Positions 24,815 through 33,144 of a stretch of DNA of 64,000 nucleotides are shown here, one piece after another. The translations under genes and the position numbers were made by a program. Below the pieces are notes generated by a model. The model worked only from the letters and a program-made list of their open reading frames with translations. It made no database searches and was not told the DNA's origin. The number at the start of each line of letters is the position of its first letter. Positions within the stretch are counted from its first letter, which is position 1. The DNA is from Anaerolineae bacterium (GTDB lineage: Bacteria; Chloroflexota; Anaerolineae; Aggregatilineales; Phototrophicaceae), in contig JAJECX010000044.1 in assembly GCA_022821805.1 (NCBI GenBank), positions 171,304 through 235,303 on the forward strand, in the 5' to 3' direction.

Positions 24815-24873
24815 GCTTAGGTTCAGCCAATCTCAACCAGTAATGACGTCTTCAGGGAATGACAACTTGCACA

Positions 24874-24902
24874 ATTATATTTTACCAATGAAAATGACGC
24901 AA
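24874..24902 (-). promoter_or_regulatory. Promoter of the PP2C-response regulator genes
   Basis: On the minus strand TTGCGT (24902-24897), a 17-nt spacer and a perfect TATAAT (24879-24874). Transcription would start about 115 bp before the PP2C start codon. Confidence 0.55.
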
Positions 24903-24928
24903 TCATTGGCTTTGGGCGGGCAGAAGCC

Positions 24929-26119
24929 ATGTCGAGTCTCGAAACCGAACTGTCAATCTATCTACATATTCCCTTTTGCAGCGTCAAATGCAGCTATTGC
25001 GCCTTTAATACCTATACGGATCTGGAGCATCTCATTCCGTCGTATGTGGATGCGCTCTGCAGCGAGCTGGCTTTCGCGGCGGGCCATTGTTGCGATAGGC
25101 GCGTCCATACGATCTACTTCGGCGGAGGAACCCCGTCGCTTTTGAGCCCGCGTCAATTCGAGCTCGTATTGCAACAGCTCGCGACGAGTTTCCGCATTGT
25201 TGACGATGTGGAGGTTTCGCTCGAAGCGAATCCTGATGATTTGAGCGAAGCATACCTGCGCGACTTGCGCCTGCTAGGCTTCAATCGCCTGAGCATTGGG
25301 ATGCAATCCGCAAACGCGGCGATACTGCAGATGTTTGATCGCCGGCACGATTTGCAAACGGTGGAGACGGCTCTGGAATATGCCAGGCGCGCAGCGTTTG
25401 ACAACGTTAATCTCGATGTGATTTTCGGATCGCCAGGCGAGAACATGGTTGACTGGCAAGGCACGGTCGAAGCGATGCTGCGCTTTTCGCCTGAACATGT
25501 TTCGATGTATGGCTTAGAGCTGAAAGGGGGGACGCGCCTGCGAGAACAGGTCGACGCTGGCGAGTTGCCTCGACCTGATGATGACCTATTTGCCGATATG
25601 TATGAATTCGCGGCGGCGTCGCTCGCGGCGGCCGGCTATGGGCAGTACGAAATCAGCAATTGGCGCCGCCCTGGGAAAGAATGCCAACACAACCTGCAAT
25701 ATTGGCGAAACCTGGAGTATCTCGGTGTAGGCGCGGGCGCGCATGGCTTCAGCGGTGGCTATCGCTATTCCACGATTGCATCTCCGGCGCGTTACATCGC
25801 CGCTTTGCGCAGTCAGTCCGCCCGCATCACTACCGGTGTTCCGACCCCAGCCGCGGCCAAATCGACGTTGGTGAGCGAAGCGGACGATCTTTATGAGACC
25901 ATCATGATGGGCTTGCGTCTGACAAAGGAGGGCATCAATCGCGTGCGCTTTCGCCAGCGCTTCGGCCGCGACTTCATTGAGATTTTCGCTGGACCTGCCC
26001 AAAGGATGTGCGCCGCCGGACTGCTCAATGTCACATCAGAGCGCATTCGTTTGAGCCAAGATGGGCGGCTGCTCAGCAACGGCGTCATTCGCGCGTTTGT
26101 AGATGAAATCACCCTATGA
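24929..26119 (+). CDS. hemW: HemW-like radical SAM protein
   Basis: 396 residues. The N-terminus YLHIPFCSVKCSYCAFNTY carries the CxxxCxxC iron-sulfur cluster motif of radical SAM enzymes in the HIPFC context shared by HemN and HemW; IYFGGGTPSLL binds SAM; LSIGMQSANAAILQMFDR and VNLDVIFGSPGE follow. HemW is thought to deliver heme, while HemN is the oxygen-independent coproporphyrinogen oxidase. The short N-terminus without the extra HemN cysteine region favours HemW. The gene overlaps the convergent idi gene by 11 bp. The ribosome site is weak. Confidence 0.9.
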   Translation: MSSLETELSIYLHIPFCSVKCSYCAFNTYTDLEHLIPSYVDALCSELAFAAGHCCDRRVHTIYFGGGTPSLLSPRQFELVLQQLATSFRIVDDVEVSLEANPDDLSEAYLRDLRLLGFNRLSIGMQSANAAILQMFDRRHDLQTVETALEYARRAAFDNVNLDVIFGSPGENMVDWQGTVEAMLRFSPEHVSMYGLELKGGTRLREQVDAGELPRPDDDLFADMYEFAAASLAAAGYGQYEISNWRRPGKECQHNLQYWRNLEYLGVGAGAHGFSGGYRYSTIASPARYIAALRSQSARITTGVPTPAAAKSTLVSEADDLYETIMMGLRLTKEGINRVRFRQRFGRDFIEIFAGPAQRMCAAGLLNVTSERIRLSQDGRLLSNGVIRAFVDEITL

Positions 26120-27152
26120 GCCGGAGTTTGGCTCGCTGCAGCGCGGCGATATTGCGCGAAGCCGTGCACAGCATCGCGATTCGCAGCTGGGCTTTTAGCT
26201 CTTGAATCAATTCATCAACTGCATGGAACGAATCGCTTGCCGCCCGCAAGAAGGGGCTAGCGAGGCCCGCGACATCTGCGCCGAGCGCAAGGGACTTGGC
26301 GATGTCGATACCATCGCGCAAGCCGCCGCTCGCGATGATTGGCAAATGCGGCGCAGACCGCCGCGCGTATTGGACGGCATCCGCGGTGGGTATACCCCAA
26401 TCGGCGAAGCTCCGCGCTACCCTGGCATGAAAAGACGAAGGCGCGCGATGGAATTCCACCTCACTCCAGGACGTGCCGCCTGATCCAGCTACGTCAATAG
26501 CGGCCACGCCCGCGCCAGCAAGATCGCGAACGGCCGATTCCGAAAAGCCCCAGCCGACTTCCTTGGCGATAACCGGAACGGAAACGCGGTCGCAGATCGA
26601 TTCCACTTTGCGCAGGAGTCCGGAAAAGTCGATATCGCCCTCGGGCTGAACCGCTTCCTGCAATACGTTGAAATGCAATATCAGCGCGTCAGCGCTCACC
26701 ATGTCGATTGCTTTCCGACATTGCTCGGCGCCGTAGCCATAGTTCAACTGCACTGCGCCAACATTGGCGAAGAGCAGAATATCAGGCGCGATATCACGGA
26801 TGCAGTAACTGCCCGCAAGCGCGCTGTCTTCGATAGCCGCCCGTTGCGAACCCAGACCCATTGCGATACTGTGTTTCTCCGCCGCCTGGGCGAGATTGCG
26901 GTTGATGCCTTCTGCAATCTCAGTGCCGCCCGTCATCGACGAAATCAGAAGCGGCGCCGACAGTTGCTTGCCGAACAGACTTGTTGTCGTGTCAATATCA
27001 TCTAGGCAAAGCTCCGGCAGCGCCTGGTGCAAAAATCGATAGCGCTCCAATCCGGTGGTTACGCGCGGGAACTGAACATCGTTCTCGAGGTTGATGCGGA
27101 TGTGGTCCACCTTCCGGCTCTCGGTGGTGGGTTGCTCCGTCACTTTCGACAT
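26109..27152 (-). CDS. fni: Isopentenyl-diphosphate delta-isomerase, type 2 (FMN-dependent)
   Basis: Interconverts IPP and DMAPP using FMN and NADPH. 347 residues: RKVDHIRINLENDVQFPRVTTGLE at the start (over residues 13-36), LLISSMTGGTEIAEGINRNLA, MGLGSQRAAIED, LQEAVQPEGDIDFSGL with the catalytic Gln, PVIAKEVGWGFS, IDVAGSGGTSW and ASGGLRDGIDIAKSLALGAD. Together with mvaD at 62.9-63.8 kb this supports a mevalonate-type isoprenoid pathway. AAGGA is 11 nt before the ATG. It is divergent from acpP. Confidence 0.96.
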   Translation of the reverse strand: MSKVTEQPTTESRKVDHIRINLENDVQFPRVTTGLERYRFLHQALPELCLDDIDTTTSLFGKQLSAPLLISSMTGGTEIAEGINRNLAQAAEKHSIAMGLGSQRAAIEDSALAGSYCIRDIAPDILLFANVGAVQLNYGYGAEQCRKAIDMVSADALILHFNVLQEAVQPEGDIDFSGLLRKVESICDRVSVPVIAKEVGWGFSESAVRDLAGAGVAAIDVAGSGGTSWSEVEFHRAPSSFHARVARSFADWGIPTADAVQYARRSAPHLPIIASGGLRDGIDIAKSLALGADVAGLASPFLRAASDSFHAVDELIQELKAQLRIAMLCTASRNIAALQRAKLRLIG

Positions 27153-27255
27153 GTAAAGGTGTTCCTTATGTCAGAGCATCGCCGATTGCATGATCGCGCG
27201 GCAATCGTACTGATGATAAGGCCGCGTGTCAATCATGGCGCATTCCGCGAATCGG

Positions 27256-27284
27256 CTAGCAAGGTACGGGAAAATTAGTATAAT
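27256..27284 (+). promoter_or_regulatory. Promoter of acpP
   Basis: A perfect TATAAT at 27279-27284, 50 bp before the acpP start; the -35 position (TAGCAA, 27256-27261, 17-nt spacer) is a poor match, so an activator or a different -35 is possible. Confidence 0.45.
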
Positions 27285-27334
27285 GAACTGTCATGAAATG
27301 ACAAATCAGATTCCATCCAGGAGGTAGGGCTAAC

Positions 27335-27571
27335 ATGGCGACAATTGAGGAACGTGTAAAGGGAATCGTGGTGGAGCTCTTGGGCGTGGAAGATGACCGG
27401 GTAGTGGAAGGCGCCAGCTTTCGGGAAGACCTCGAAGCGGACTCGCTTGACCTGGTTGAATTGATCATGGCATTTGAAGAGGAATTCGGCGGTGAAATCA
27501 GCGACGAAGATGCGCAGCGAATCGAGACCGTCGGGCAAGCAGTTGAGTATATCAAGTCAAATATGGAATGA
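27335..27571 (+). CDS. acpP: Acyl carrier protein
   Basis: 78 residues, acidic. The phosphopantetheine attachment serine is in LEADSLDLVELIMAFEEEF, and the N-terminal helix pattern (TIEERVKGIVVELLGVEDD) and C-terminal TVGQAVEYIKSNME are typical. It carries growing acyl chains in fatty-acid synthesis. AGGAGG lies about 8-9 nt before the ATG. The gene is alone between its own promoter and a terminator at 27604-27626, apart from plsX-fabF at 45.6-47.9 kb, where it is often found in other bacteria. Confidence 0.97.
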   Translation: MATIEERVKGIVVELLGVEDDRVVEGASFREDLEADSLDLVELIMAFEEEFGGEISDEDAQRIETVGQAVEYIKSNME

Positions 27572-27603
27572 TACGTCTCTCCTTTTGGCCAGACAAATTT
27601 GAG

Positions 27604-27626
27604 AAGGTAGCGCAAGCTGCCTTTTT
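27604..27626 (+). terminator. Rho-independent terminator of acpP
   Basis: Eight-base arms AAGGTAGC and GCTGCCTT with a GCAA tetraloop (one G-T pair), running into TTTTT, 32 bp after the acpP stop. Confidence 0.85.
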
Positions 27627-27718
27627 CATTTCTGATGAGTGCGCGGCTTTCGCGTTTTCCCCGAAGCCTAGGAGCAAGTTAATCAACGCCTGGGCCGAGG
27701 CCAGAGATTGCATTCCCT

Positions 27719-28234
27719 TTGCAAGAGTATCGCAAACGGTTTTCTGAGCCGATGACAGGCGCGTTTCTGGTAAAAGGATTTGACTACTCGGCTGAAGTCA
27801 CTCGGAAACAAGTGTCCGAGATCAGCCGGCGCGAAGCCCTGATTCAACCCTTCGCGGATTGCCATAGCGTCATTTGGCTCCTGGTTCATATTGTCTCTTC
27901 ACGGTCCACTCCGCTGAAACTGTTGAACCAGGCGCAGGTATGGGACGAAGAGACACGCTCGCGTTATCGCGATGGCAGCGAGCACATCAACGCGACGACG
28001 CCCGAAGTGGCGCCGATCGAAAGATTGATGAGTTTGTTTGAATGTTCCCAAAGTCGCATAATCGCCGGTCTAAACGGAATCACCGTTTTTCAGTTGATGG
28101 AATCATCCGGGTATGCGCAAAACACCGTGCTCGACAGCTTGCTCTATTTTCACTTTCACGAAACTTACCACGTCGGGCAGTTGACGATTATCGCCGAGTC
28201 GCTCGGCAAGCGCGCCAAGTATCTGGATTCATGA
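27719..28234 (+). CDS. DinB-like four-helix protein
   Basis: About 171 residues with the DinB/YfiT four-helix-bundle layout: FADCHSVIWLLVHIVSSRSTPLK (first metal His region, over residues 46-68) and FHFHETYHVGQLTIIAESLG near the end, which carries the family's HxxxH-type metal ligands. Members are metal-dependent enzymes or thiol transferases (e.g. bacillithiol-dependent) of varied function; the substrate is unknown here. The start is uncertain. TTG 27719 is used here; the frame is open back to 27683, and ATG 27752 is the first ATG. None has a clear ribosome site. Its last 6 bp overlap the convergent gene at 28229. Confidence 0.75.
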   Translation: MQEYRKRFSEPMTGAFLVKGFDYSAEVTRKQVSEISRREALIQPFADCHSVIWLLVHIVSSRSTPLKLLNQAQVWDEETRSRYRDGSEHINATTPEVAPIERLMSLFECSQSRIIAGLNGITVFQLMESSGYAQNTVLDSLLYFHFHETYHVGQLTIIAESLGKRAKYLDS

Positions 28235-28855
28235 AGCCGCCGGTCGACGCGAAATCATGCCGCGAGCGGAAAGCGCCAGCAGCGCAAAATAACTCAAGCT
28301 CAAAATCACTATCCCAGCGCCGCTGGCAGCGCCAACTTGGAATTGACGAAAGAGCGCTTCTGCCTGCGCCAATCCAATCGCCGCTGTAACCAGTCCCGCA
28401 ATTGGCAAGACCATGGTCGCAAGCGCGACGAGCAATTGATGGCGTAAGGGCATGGCAGCGAAACCGCCGATTAGACTGACGATTGCCAGGAAGAACTGCT
28501 GGCGGTAATTCAAATTGTTGATGTCGTAAACGTATTCGAATGGCGGCAGCTGGGCCGCCGCGAGCAAAAGAATCGCAATCGCCGAAATCGCGATATACAT
28601 CCGCCTATCTACGACCGCGCCAAGTATCAGACATAGAATCACCGGTTGCAGACGCAGAAGAAGAGGCGCCAACAGCGGCGGTGATGTTGCGCGCTGAGCT
28701 GGCGCCAGGCTGGCCCATTCGGCTAGATCAAAGGCGTTGAGGGTCATTGATCCAGTCGGCGCCACAATCCAGGGCTGCATATAGCCCAAGAGAGCTAACA
28801 GCACCAGGCATAACGCGGCAGTCGGATACCGATTGAAGGAAATTATCTGGCTCAC
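28229..28855 (-). CDS. Multi-spanning membrane protein, last gene of the glycan cluster
   Basis: About 208 residues with six hydrophobic segments (for example YPTAALCLVLLALLGYMQP, LLLRLQPVILCLILGAVV, MYIAISAIAILLLAAAQL). I do not recognise the family. The start is chosen at GTG 28855 because GGAGG lies 9 nt upstream (28865-28869); an ATG at 28933 is in frame but would overlap the glycosyltransferase by 20 bp and add 26 polar residues. Its position downstream of GT4, GtrA and the polymerase suggests a part in glycan or lipid-linked precursor handling, which is inference. Confidence 0.75.
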   Translation of the reverse strand: MSQIISFNRYPTAALCLVLLALLGYMQPWIVAPTGSMTLNAFDLAEWASLAPAQRATSPPLLAPLLLRLQPVILCLILGAVVDRRMYIAISAIAILLLAAAQLPPFEYVYDINNLNYRQQFFLAIVSLIGGFAAMPLRHQLLVALATMVLPIAGLVTAAIGLAQAEALFRQFQVGAASGAGIVILSLSYFALLALSARGMISRRPAAS

Positions 28856-28913
28856 TCCGCTGAGCCTCCGCGGTAGATTCCTAATCTGGATTTGGCTCTC
28901 TTCATCAGCGCGG

Positions 28914-30053
28914 TTATTTGCGCAGCATCTCATCGTAAATCGTCCGGAGCTGCCTGGCTGCTCGCATCCAGGTGAATTGCTTTGCCTGCAAGAAGCCCGC
29001 TTGGATCAATTGCGCTCTTCTGTCGGCGTCCGTCTCGAGCTCGAGGATTGCTTTACGAATGGCGACTGTATCGTAGGGATCAACGAGCAGAGCCGCGTCT
29101 CCGCCGACTTCGGGCAGAGATGAAAGATTGCTGGTGATGACCGGCGTGCCGCAAGCCATCGCTTCGAGCACTGGCAATCCAAACCCTTCGTATAGTGAGA
29201 CCATGACCAGCGTCCTCGCGCCACTGTACAGCGCGGGCAGATCTCGATCCTCTACGAGTCCGAGCAGGTGTACGCAGTCATTCATTCCCGTTCGCTCGAT
29301 CGTCTGCAGCATTTCATCTTCTAACCAACCGCTTGCGCCAGCAATAACATAGTGAAGATCATGCCCCATTCGGCGGACCTCTGACAATGCTTCAATCACG
29401 CGGCTGTAATTCTTGCGCGGCTGCACCGTGCCCACCGACAGCAGGTAGCTAATTTGCTTCAAGCCATATTTGACGCTCACTCTTTCCAACTCCATTGGAT
29501 CAGAAACTTGGCTGAAGCCGCTATCTACGCCGCTGTAGAGCACAGTGATTTTGTCGGCGCGCGTCCCATAGAGGTCGATCAGGTCGGATTTGGTTGCTGC
29601 CGAATCCGCAAGGACATGGTCGGCCGCCTCGACTGAACGCGGCACGAACTCGTCCAAATATGCTTTTAATGTCGGGCTCGCTGTATTGGGGACGCGAATG
29701 AAGGAGAGGTCGTGCACGGTTAGCAGGGTTCGCGTGCCTGATCGAGTCGGCGGCAGTACAAAGTCGGTCGCATGATACAAGTCTACTGGACCGATGAATG
29801 TTTCTACCGGCACCGGCAGGCCAATTCGATGCCAGAGACGCGCTAGCCACTTCGCGCTGATTCGAGTCGGCTTCCATGTGAAATTCTCAGCGGGCGGCTG
29901 CGACAGTTGAGTCTTCGCGGCGCCGGCGACAAAGAGGCGATACGAGTTTGCCGAATCAGTTGCCGCCAGCGCGGCCGTGAGCTCGCGCGCGTAGCGTCCG
30001 ATTCCGCCGGTTTGCTCAAATGCGGGAGTATAATCCAGGGCGATTCGATACAC
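28914..30053 (-). CDS. Glycosyltransferase family 4
   Basis: 379 residues, GT-B fold. The N-terminal donor/acceptor half begins RIALDYTPAFEQTGGIGRYAREL (glycine-rich acceptor loop, residues 3-25). The C-terminal half has LSVGTVQPRKNYSRVIEAL and the retaining E-x7-E type motif EGFGLPVLEAMACGTPVITS. It would add a hexose or mannose-type sugar from a nucleotide donor to a growing lipid-linked glycan on the cytoplasmic face. The start is GTG 30053, 1 bp after the GtrA stop, so translation is probably coupled. Confidence 0.93.
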   Translation of the reverse strand: MYRIALDYTPAFEQTGGIGRYARELTAALAATDSANSYRLFVAGAAKTQLSQPPAENFTWKPTRISAKWLARLWHRIGLPVPVETFIGPVDLYHATDFVLPPTRSGTRTLLTVHDLSFIRVPNTASPTLKAYLDEFVPRSVEAADHVLADSAATKSDLIDLYGTRADKITVLYSGVDSGFSQVSDPMELERVSVKYGLKQISYLLSVGTVQPRKNYSRVIEALSEVRRMGHDLHYVIAGASGWLEDEMLQTIERTGMNDCVHLLGLVEDRDLPALYSGARTLVMVSLYEGFGLPVLEAMACGTPVITSNLSSLPEVGGDAALLVDPYDTVAIRKAILELETDADRRAQLIQAGFLQAKQFTWMRAARQLRTIYDEMLRK

Positions 30054-30054
30054 G

Positions 30055-30642
30055 CTATTCGACGTCGTTGTATGTCCAGAAACGATTCGCCGCGAAGTTC
30101 CAAATCATCACGATCAACACGCCGAATACCAGCGCGATAGCGGCGCCCAGCTTGTTCTGGTCGATCAAAGTTGGCGTATATTCAGACAGTATACCTTGCA
30201 GCATGGAAGTCGACAGTTGACCTAGCGCCGCATAAGCGCTGCTCATCCAAACGTTGCGGATGATCAATCCGATTACGCTGACGATTCCGAACTGCGCCAA
30301 TTGCCGGCGTATCGAATAGCTGCGTGAATCAGGGTAGGTCCAGAATCGGTTCCAGATGAAATTGCTGCAGACGGCCAGAATGAAGGCAATGCTATTGACA
30401 AGTAGCACCTGTCGGTCACTTTCTGGCGGCAGGATTGTATTCTGCAGCAGGATCACTGTGCCAATATCAATGATGAAACCCAAAGTCCCGACAAAAGCAA
30501 ACTTGATGAAGCGCTCAACTTCCTTCGCTTGTCCGCGCCCGATCTTCTGTGAAAGGTCGGCGATGAGATTGTCAATCGGCGTGGCCAGGCGCTGGTATGG
30601 CTGCGTTCCGTCAGAGGCTTCCGGCGTCACAGCTTGAGACAT
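30055..30642 (-). CDS. GtrA-family membrane protein
   Basis: About 195 residues with four hydrophobic segments of the GtrA type: FIKFAFVGTLGFIIDIGTVI, VNSIAFILAVCSNFIWNRFWTY (the NFxWNRxWTF signature) and LVFGVLIVMIWNFAANRFWTY. GtrA proteins are implicated in moving polyprenyl-linked sugars across the membrane or assisting glycosyl transfer to surface polymers. I place the start at ATG 30642, with GGAG 5 nt upstream; GTG 30648 overlaps the previous stop and is also possible. Confidence 0.9.
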   Translation of the reverse strand: MSQAVTPEASDGTQPYQRLATPIDNLIADLSQKIGRGQAKEVERFIKFAFVGTLGFIIDIGTVILLQNTILPPESDRQVLLVNSIAFILAVCSNFIWNRFWTYPDSRSYSIRRQLAQFGIVSVIGLIIRNVWMSSAYAALGQLSTSMLQGILSEYTPTLIDQNKLGAAIALVFGVLIVMIWNFAANRFWTYNDVE

Positions 30643-30644
30643 AT

Positions 30645-32162
30645 TCACTCCACTTCAAGCGAATGGCTGACTTGGCGGTACAAAATCGCCAACACACTCA
30701 ATAATACACCGACATGCAGAAACAGGTTGTTCACAAACAGGTTGTCAAAGATACTGTGTACGGCGATATATGTCCAGCAGCCTAGTAAGCCCACGGCAAT
30801 GGCGCGCGCATACCAGTCAGGGTGTCGGCGGGTCGTCCAGGTGACTCCAAAGATGATGAGCCAGAACGCAAGATAGGCGACCAGACCGACCACACCGGTT
30901 TCCGCCAGAAAATTCAAGTACAGGTTGTGGGCGTGGCCAAGCGGTTCCTCCCAATTGATCAGGCGATAGTCCTCATAGGCCTCGGCGTAATTGCCCAAGC
31001 CATGGCCAAAAAACGGCTGAGCTTGCGCCATGCCGACGGCGGCTTGCCAATGCGCTACTCGCTCGACAACCGCGTAATTCCAGGGATAGAACTCGATTCC
31101 GCGGACATCTGATACGGTGATTAAATCGGTGGCCGCCGTTGTTATACGGCTCGCAACCGATCGCGGCAACAAGCCAACATACCACATCGAAACAAACAGG
31201 GCTGCTAAAACCAGCGCATACGAGATTCCCTTCATCAGTCTCCTTGGCAAGGCGATAAGCATGACGACCAAGGAGGCCGAGAACCCAAGCCAGGCGCCGC
31301 GGCTCCATGATGCGAGCAAAGCCGCGAGGAGGATAGCGAGGACGAGTGTTACCGTCGCCAGTTCAGCGACGCGCCGTGACTTTAGTCTGCGGCCAGCGCG
31401 ATAGCTCATCGCAATCTGGTATACCTTGCCGGCGGCGCACATCAGGGCAAGTGGCAAGGCGATCCCCATAAAGCCGCCGAAGGGATTGGGTTGGCCGAAT
31501 GTCCCGAATGCGCGAAAGTAGCGCCCCAGGATGACCAAGTGATCGGCGCCGCTTCCGCCGAAGAAAATGTATAAGCCGACGATCGCGTTTGCAGTGGCGC
31601 TGGCAATCACGGCGGCGATCAGCCACGTCCAGTTGGCTCGCGCAGTCTGTGACAGTATCCAGATCAGGAGTGCGATGACCACCCACTTCAGCCATTCAGT
31701 CAGCCAATTGCCGATGCTGTCGCTGGTCCAAACACCGACTGCGAACACAATACAGAGGCCGACCGCGGACAAGAGCGCCGGTTCCACGGGCAGCCTCGGC
31801 AGCGGGTGACGCCGCATGATGCCGAAGGCGAGCCAGACAGCGAGGTAGAGCGCGAGTAGAATCTGGCCGATATCGAGCGGTAGCGCCAGGCTCGACTCGG
31901 TGGCGATCAATGTGCGCAGCGGTGAAAGCACCAGCAGGATGGCCAACATGGCCAGCGGCGTCTGAGGAATCAGCGCGATACAGACGGCTGTCAAGACTAA
32001 TAGAAGAAAGAACGGCAGAGGCAAGATATTGAGCGCCAAGCCTGCTATCAGCGCCGCCGCTGATGAGAGCAACGAGAAGAGGCTCCAGTTTGGCGCCCCT
32101 CTCTTTTTAGCGGACTGCAGCAAGGACCGACCGGAAATACTCAAGTGTCCATTCCAGTCCAT
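30645..32162 (-). CDS. O-antigen ligase/polymerase-like membrane protein (Wzy/WaaL family)
   Basis: About 505 residues and 11-12 hydrophobic segments, with the large periplasmic-type loop between late helices that holds HWQAAVGMAQAQPFFGHGLGNY and LGHAHNLYLNFLAETGVVGL, the Wzy_C (PF04932) signature with its conserved His. These enzymes polymerise or ligate lipid-linked oligosaccharides outside the membrane. The ATG at 32162 lies 56 bp inside the uxs gene and has no ribosome site. A TTG at 32072, just after the uxs stop with GGAG 10 nt upstream, would give 475 residues without the polar N-terminus and may be the true start. Confidence 0.88.
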   Translation of the reverse strand: MDWNGHLSISGRSLLQSAKKRGAPNWSLFSLLSSAAALIAGLALNILPLPFFLLLVLTAVCIALIPQTPLAMLAILLVLSPLRTLIATESSLALPLDIGQILLALYLAVWLAFGIMRRHPLPRLPVEPALLSAVGLCIVFAVGVWTSDSIGNWLTEWLKWVVIALLIWILSQTARANWTWLIAAVIASATANAIVGLYIFFGGSGADHLVILGRYFRAFGTFGQPNPFGGFMGIALPLALMCAAGKVYQIAMSYRAGRRLKSRRVAELATVTLVLAILLAALLASWSRGAWLGFSASLVVMLIALPRRLMKGISYALVLAALFVSMWYVGLLPRSVASRITTAATDLITVSDVRGIEFYPWNYAVVERVAHWQAAVGMAQAQPFFGHGLGNYAEAYEDYRLINWEEPLGHAHNLYLNFLAETGVVGLVAYLAFWLIIFGVTWTTRRHPDWYARAIAVGLLGCWTYIAVHSIFDNLFVNNLFLHVGVLLSVLAILYRQVSHSLEVE

Positions 32163-33054
32163 GTTCGAGTTCGACTTTTGGTCGCCAATTCAGGACTTCC
32201 CGCGCGCGCGTGGTATCCGGCTTGCGCGTCTGCGGATCGCCATCAATGCGAGAACCTTCCGCGAATACAATCCCGGCTCGATTGACCGCAACTCGGTTCA
32301 CGATCTTGGCAAATTCAAGGATGCTGATTTCCCGCGTCGTCCCAATGTTGACCGGCTCAACGAAATCGCTGCGCAAGAGACGCACGACGCCCTCAACCAG
32401 GTCGTCAATATACTGAAAGCTGCGCGTCTGCGAGCCGTCGCCAAACACGCTTAGCGCTTCGCCACGAACCGCCTGTCCGATGAAGTTGGGCACGACGCGC
32501 CCATCGTCGAGTCGCATTCGCGGACCGTAGGTATTAAAGATGCGGACAATCCTTGTATCCATCCGATGCTGCCGGTGATAAGCCATTACAAGCGCTTCGG
32601 CGTAACGCTTGGCTTCATCATATACGCCACGCGGTCCCACTGGATCGACATTGCCAGCGTACGATTCCTTTTGCGGATGCTCTAGTGGGTCGCCATAAAC
32701 CTCGGATGTGGAAGCAAGCAGGAAACGCGCGCCTTTCGCCAGCGCCATGCCTAGCGCGTTATGCGTGCCAAGCGCGCCCACTTTCAGTGTCTGTATGGGA
32801 TATTTCAGGTAATCAATTGGGCTTGCTGGCGAGGCAAAGTGCAGCACCGCCTCGACTGTGCCCGGCACATGGATGAAATTGCTGACGTCATGATAGATGA
32901 ACTCAAAGTTTCGGTTTCCAGCGAGATGAGCGATATTTTCTTGCGACCCGGTAATGAGGTTGTCCAGCGCCACCACGCGATGGCCGTCGCGCAGAAAACG
33001 GTCACATAGATGTGAGCCGATGAAACCGGCGCCACCGGTGATCACGACGCGCAT
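32107..33054 (-). CDS. uxs: UDP-glucuronate decarboxylase (UDP-xylose synthase)
   Basis: Converts UDP-glucuronate to UDP-xylose with bound NAD. 315 residues, short-chain dehydrogenase fold: ITGGAGFIGSHLCDRFL, the HFASPASPIDYLKYPIQTLK segment typical of UXS, the Ser in LLASTSEVYGDP, and the catalytic YxxxK in GPRGVYDEAKRYAEAL. The ASPASP and GVYDEAKR wording separates it from UDP-glucose epimerases and dTDP-glucose dehydratases. It implies xylose (or a sugar made from it) in the glycan assembled by the neighbours. GGGAGG precedes the ATG. Confidence 0.92.
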   Translation of the reverse strand: MRVVITGGAGFIGSHLCDRFLRDGHRVVALDNLITGSQENIAHLAGNRNFEFIYHDVSNFIHVPGTVEAVLHFASPASPIDYLKYPIQTLKVGALGTHNALGMALAKGARFLLASTSEVYGDPLEHPQKESYAGNVDPVGPRGVYDEAKRYAEALVMAYHRQHRMDTRIVRIFNTYGPRMRLDDGRVVPNFIGQAVRGEALSVFGDGSQTRSFQYIDDLVEGVVRLLRSDFVEPVNIGTTREISILEFAKIVNRVAVNRAGIVFAEGSRIDGDPQTRKPDTTRAREVLNWRPKVELEHGLEWTLEYFRSVLAAVR

Positions 33055-33144
33055 TTGAACTCGCCTCCCGAATTTTGCATGGCTGCAATCTTACCATACT
33101 TGGCCCCGCCGTTGAATGAAGTCAGCCGGCGGGCGCCAACCGGG

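Noticed and set aside
32107..32162. Long overlap of uxs and the polymerase gene as a sign of sequence error
   Set aside because: Both proteins are complete, and a TTG start at 32072 with GGAG upstream removes the overlap.
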